From Deinococcus sp. KNUC1210 (GTDB lineage: Bacteria; Deinococcota; Deinococci; Deinococcales; Deinococcaceae): 64,000 bases of DNA. The notes under the pieces are model-generated. The model was given only the letters and a program-made list of their open reading frames with translations. It was not told the origin of the DNA and searched no databases. The stretch is taken from assembly GCF_022344005.1 (NCBI RefSeq), contig NZ_CP092189.1:186001-250000 (forward strand), given 5' to 3'. A program made the position numbers and the translations under genes. Numbering within the stretch: position 1 is the stretch's first letter; every line of letters begins with the position of its first letter. This document shows, one piece after another, positions 62,256-64,000 of the stretch.

Positions 62256-63722
62256 ATGCGGTCCGTTGTCTCTTCCTTCCCCTCCTCTCGCTCGCTGCTG
62301 TTGGCATGCCTGCTGAGTGTCTCTTTCTCCACGTCCTCGGCGGCCACTCAGACCGCCAGAGACGCTTCGTTGCCGCCTGTGCAGGTCCAGCGGGTGGTGC
62401 GCCCCGGCGTGACAGTGCCCGGCACGCCTGCCCAGTTCAATGCCAGCATCACGGTGCGTTACGGCGCGGCTCGCCCCCAGCGCATCCTGATCCTGATGCC
62501 GGGACTGTTCGGCGGCGCGGGCAGCCTGGACCGCCTCGCCCGGCAGATCGTGCTGGCCGACCCCGAGACGGGCGTATGGGCCGTGGATCGCCGCAGCAAC
62601 CTGCTGGAGTCCGGCGACCAGCTTCTGAAGATGAACACTGCCGAACTGAGCAGCGTGGCAAAAACCGGTCTGACGCCCACCGCGCCCGCACAGGTCGCCT
62701 ACATGAAAGACTGGGGACTGGATACCGCGCTGCGCGACGTGCGGGCCGCTGTGCTGGAGGCCCATACCCTCGCGCCGCGCGTGTATCTGGGCGGGCATTC
62801 CCTGGGCGGTGTCCTGACGGGCCTGTACGCCGCTTACGATTTCGGCGGACAGCCGGGATTCCGCGACGTCTCGGGCCTGGTGCTGCTCGACGGTGCGCCG
62901 GGCATCACTGCCAGCGCCGCGCTGACCCTCCAGCAGTATCAGAACGGCTTTGACGCTGCCGTGGTCAAGACCGCCGGACTCAATACGCTCGCGGCCAATC
63001 CCTACATCGCCGCCGACTTCTTCAGTCCCAGACGGGCTTCGCAGGGAGTAGCCCAGGCACTGCTGGCGGCCCGCTCGCCCAACACGCTCTCGCCCGGCAC
63101 CCTGACCAGCTATCCTGCCACCAATCTGGCCGCCGCCCTGATCCAGGTGCAGAGCCGCTACGCTCCGCTGCCGTTTCTGGCAGTGACCGCCGGACACGCC
63201 AGCAACGTCAACGAACTGGGCAGTCTGCCGGCCGTCTTTGCCAAACTGCTGGTCGGGCCGCTGCTGGGGCACAATGCGGCGCTGGCCTCGCTGCTGAACG
63301 TACATGCGGTGGCAGGGCCACAGAATCCCGCTCAGCCGGTGGGCTGGGTGAATGACGCAAAGGCCATCACCGATCCGCTGAACTTCGTGCAGAACTATGC
63401 TCTGCCGACCGGCGATTACACCGAGTGGTACTTTCCTCAGCGACTGGCACTGGACGTGCTGGCAGCCCGGCTGAACACACGTGGCACACCCTTCGAGCGA
63501 CTGCTGCCGGTCATCCATAACCCCCAGGTCACCTTGCCGGTGCTGGGCATCTCGGCAGGCAACGGCATCACCGACGAAAGCGACTTTCGCAACTATGCCC
63601 GCAGCAATCACGCCGCGCTCTCCGTCGTTACATTGCCCGGCTACGCCCATCTGGACGTCACTGCCGCCATTTCCGACACGGTGGCCCGGCAGATCGTTGC
63701 GTGGCTGAAGCTTCATCCCTGA
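62256..63722 (+). CDS. Secreted alpha/beta hydrolase
   Basis: 488 residues from ATG 62256; TACGCT (62244-62249) lies six bases upstream, a leaderless pattern that excludes the longer frame from 62121. A signal peptide (SLLLACLLSVSFSTSSAA) is followed by an alpha/beta hydrolase fold: ILILMPGLFGGAGSLDRLAR (oxyanion region), the nucleophile elbow GGHSLGGVLTGLYA, and a C-terminal histidine in GYAHLDVTAA. A large lid-like insertion lies between about 240 and 400. It may act on lipids or esters outside the cytoplasm; no substrate is assigned. Confidence 0.87.
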   Translation: MRSVVSSFPSSRSLLLACLLSVSFSTSSAATQTARDASLPPVQVQRVVRPGVTVPGTPAQFNASITVRYGAARPQRILILMPGLFGGAGSLDRLARQIVLADPETGVWAVDRRSNLLESGDQLLKMNTAELSSVAKTGLTPTAPAQVAYMKDWGLDTALRDVRAAVLEAHTLAPRVYLGGHSLGGVLTGLYAAYDFGGQPGFRDVSGLVLLDGAPGITASAALTLQQYQNGFDAAVVKTAGLNTLAANPYIAADFFSPRRASQGVAQALLAARSPNTLSPGTLTSYPATNLAAALIQVQSRYAPLPFLAVTAGHASNVNELGSLPAVFAKLLVGPLLGHNAALASLLNVHAVAGPQNPAQPVGWVNDAKAITDPLNFVQNYALPTGDYTEWYFPQRLALDVLAARLNTRGTPFERLLPVIHNPQVTLPVLGISAGNGITDESDFRNYARSNHAALSVVTLPGYAHLDVTAAISDTVARQIVAWLKLHP

Positions 63723-63745
63723 GCGCACGCGATAGGTTGAACTCC

Positions 63746-64000
63746 ATGACGAATCAGCGTCCAGGCTGCATCATCCTGCTGAACGGTGCGTCGAGTGCAG
63801 GCAAGTCCACGCTCTGCCGGGCTCTTCAGGCACAGATCGACGAACCGTTCCTCCAGTATTCACTCGACTTCTTCATGTTCGGACATGAGGTGTTGCCCCA
63901 GCGGCGACACGAAGGTGGCGCGTTCGCCTGGCAGGCACTCCGTCCGAAAGTGTTCGAGGGATTTTTCGCGTGTCTACCCGCGCTGGCCGGAGCAGGCAAC
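63746..64000 (+). CDS. Chloramphenicol phosphotransferase-like P-loop protein, N-terminal part
   Basis: The first 85 residues of a gene cut by the window end. It begins MTNQRPGCIILLNGASSAGK, with the P-loop GASSAGKSTLCRALQ, followed by FLQYSLDFFMFG, as in CPT-like kinases (chloramphenicol 3-O-phosphotransferase family). TAGGTT (63733-63738) lies seven bases before the ATG, a leaderless pattern. Chromosomal homologues are common and do not by themselves imply antibiotic resistance. Confidence 0.8.
   Translation, partial: MTNQRPGCIILLNGASSAGKSTLCRALQAQIDEPFLQYSLDFFMFGHEVLPQRRHEGGAFAWQALRPKVFEGFFACLPALAGAGN

Noticed and set aside
63746..64000. Antibiotic resistance gene (chloramphenicol phosphotransferase)
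   Set aside because: Only the P-loop N-terminus is visible, and this family is common in chromosomes with other or unknown substrates.

Overview
The window looks like a chromosomal segment of a high-GC member of the Deinococcota, probably Deinococcus. The evidence is the bacillithiol gene bshC, and at least a dozen genes whose start codon lies 5-8 bases after a TANNNT -10 box with no Shine-Dalgarno sequence. That leaderless layout is known to be abundant in Deinococcus. I see no rRNA, tRNA, CRISPR array, transposase or integrase.

Layout. 1-4.5 kb: tail of an aromatic amino acid lyase, a secreted LysM/C39-like protein, and a TPR/SARP-like regulator divergent from a coupled operon (47-aa exported peptide, 59-aa protein, HD-GYP protein). 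4.6-10.7 kb: cold-shock protein, FMN reductase, FAD dehydrogenase, WYL regulator, and a second TPR regulator with a 57-aa exported peptide just upstream. 11-15.4 kb: giant YhgE/Pip-type membrane protein and its divergent TetR regulator, with twin operators between them; then a PAP2 phosphatase. 15.4-20.8 kb: EthD-like protein, aldo/keto reductase, ECF sigma factor and zinc anti-sigma factor divergent from msrP-msrQ. 20.8-23.2 kb: DUF6916-like protein and an NfeD-like/flotillin pair. 23.5-31 kb: a one-strand run of two surface lipoproteins, three tail-collar proteins, a type-1 binding protein and a GNAT enzyme. 31.6-35 kb: meaB and a split B12 acyl-CoA mutase with isobutyryl-CoA-mutase-type specificity residues. 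35.3-40.4 kb: two large paralogous lipoproteins with TTG starts. 40.6-44 kb: acyl-CoA dehydrogenase, a FetAB-type ABC pair and a small exported protein. 44-48.4 kb: ackA-pta with a divergent IclR regulator. 48.4-53.4 kb: membrane protein, bshC, Crp/Fnr regulator, metallophosphoesterase, WecG/TagA-type transferase. 53.4-57.5 kb: ABC exporter, quinone oxidoreductase, AraC regulator. 57.6-62 kb: peptide-type transporter genes with a cupin and an XRE-cupin regulator. 62.2-64 kb: secreted alpha/beta hydrolase and a truncated P-loop phosphotransferase.

Two themes stand out. First, two TPR regulators with C-terminal winged-helix domains each sit beside a tiny Sec-type exported peptide gene, a possible peptide-signalling arrangement. 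Second, five genes carry one- or two-base indels at or next to short G/C or A runs, while homologous sequence continues in another frame. This is more likely sequence or assembly error than five pseudogenes.
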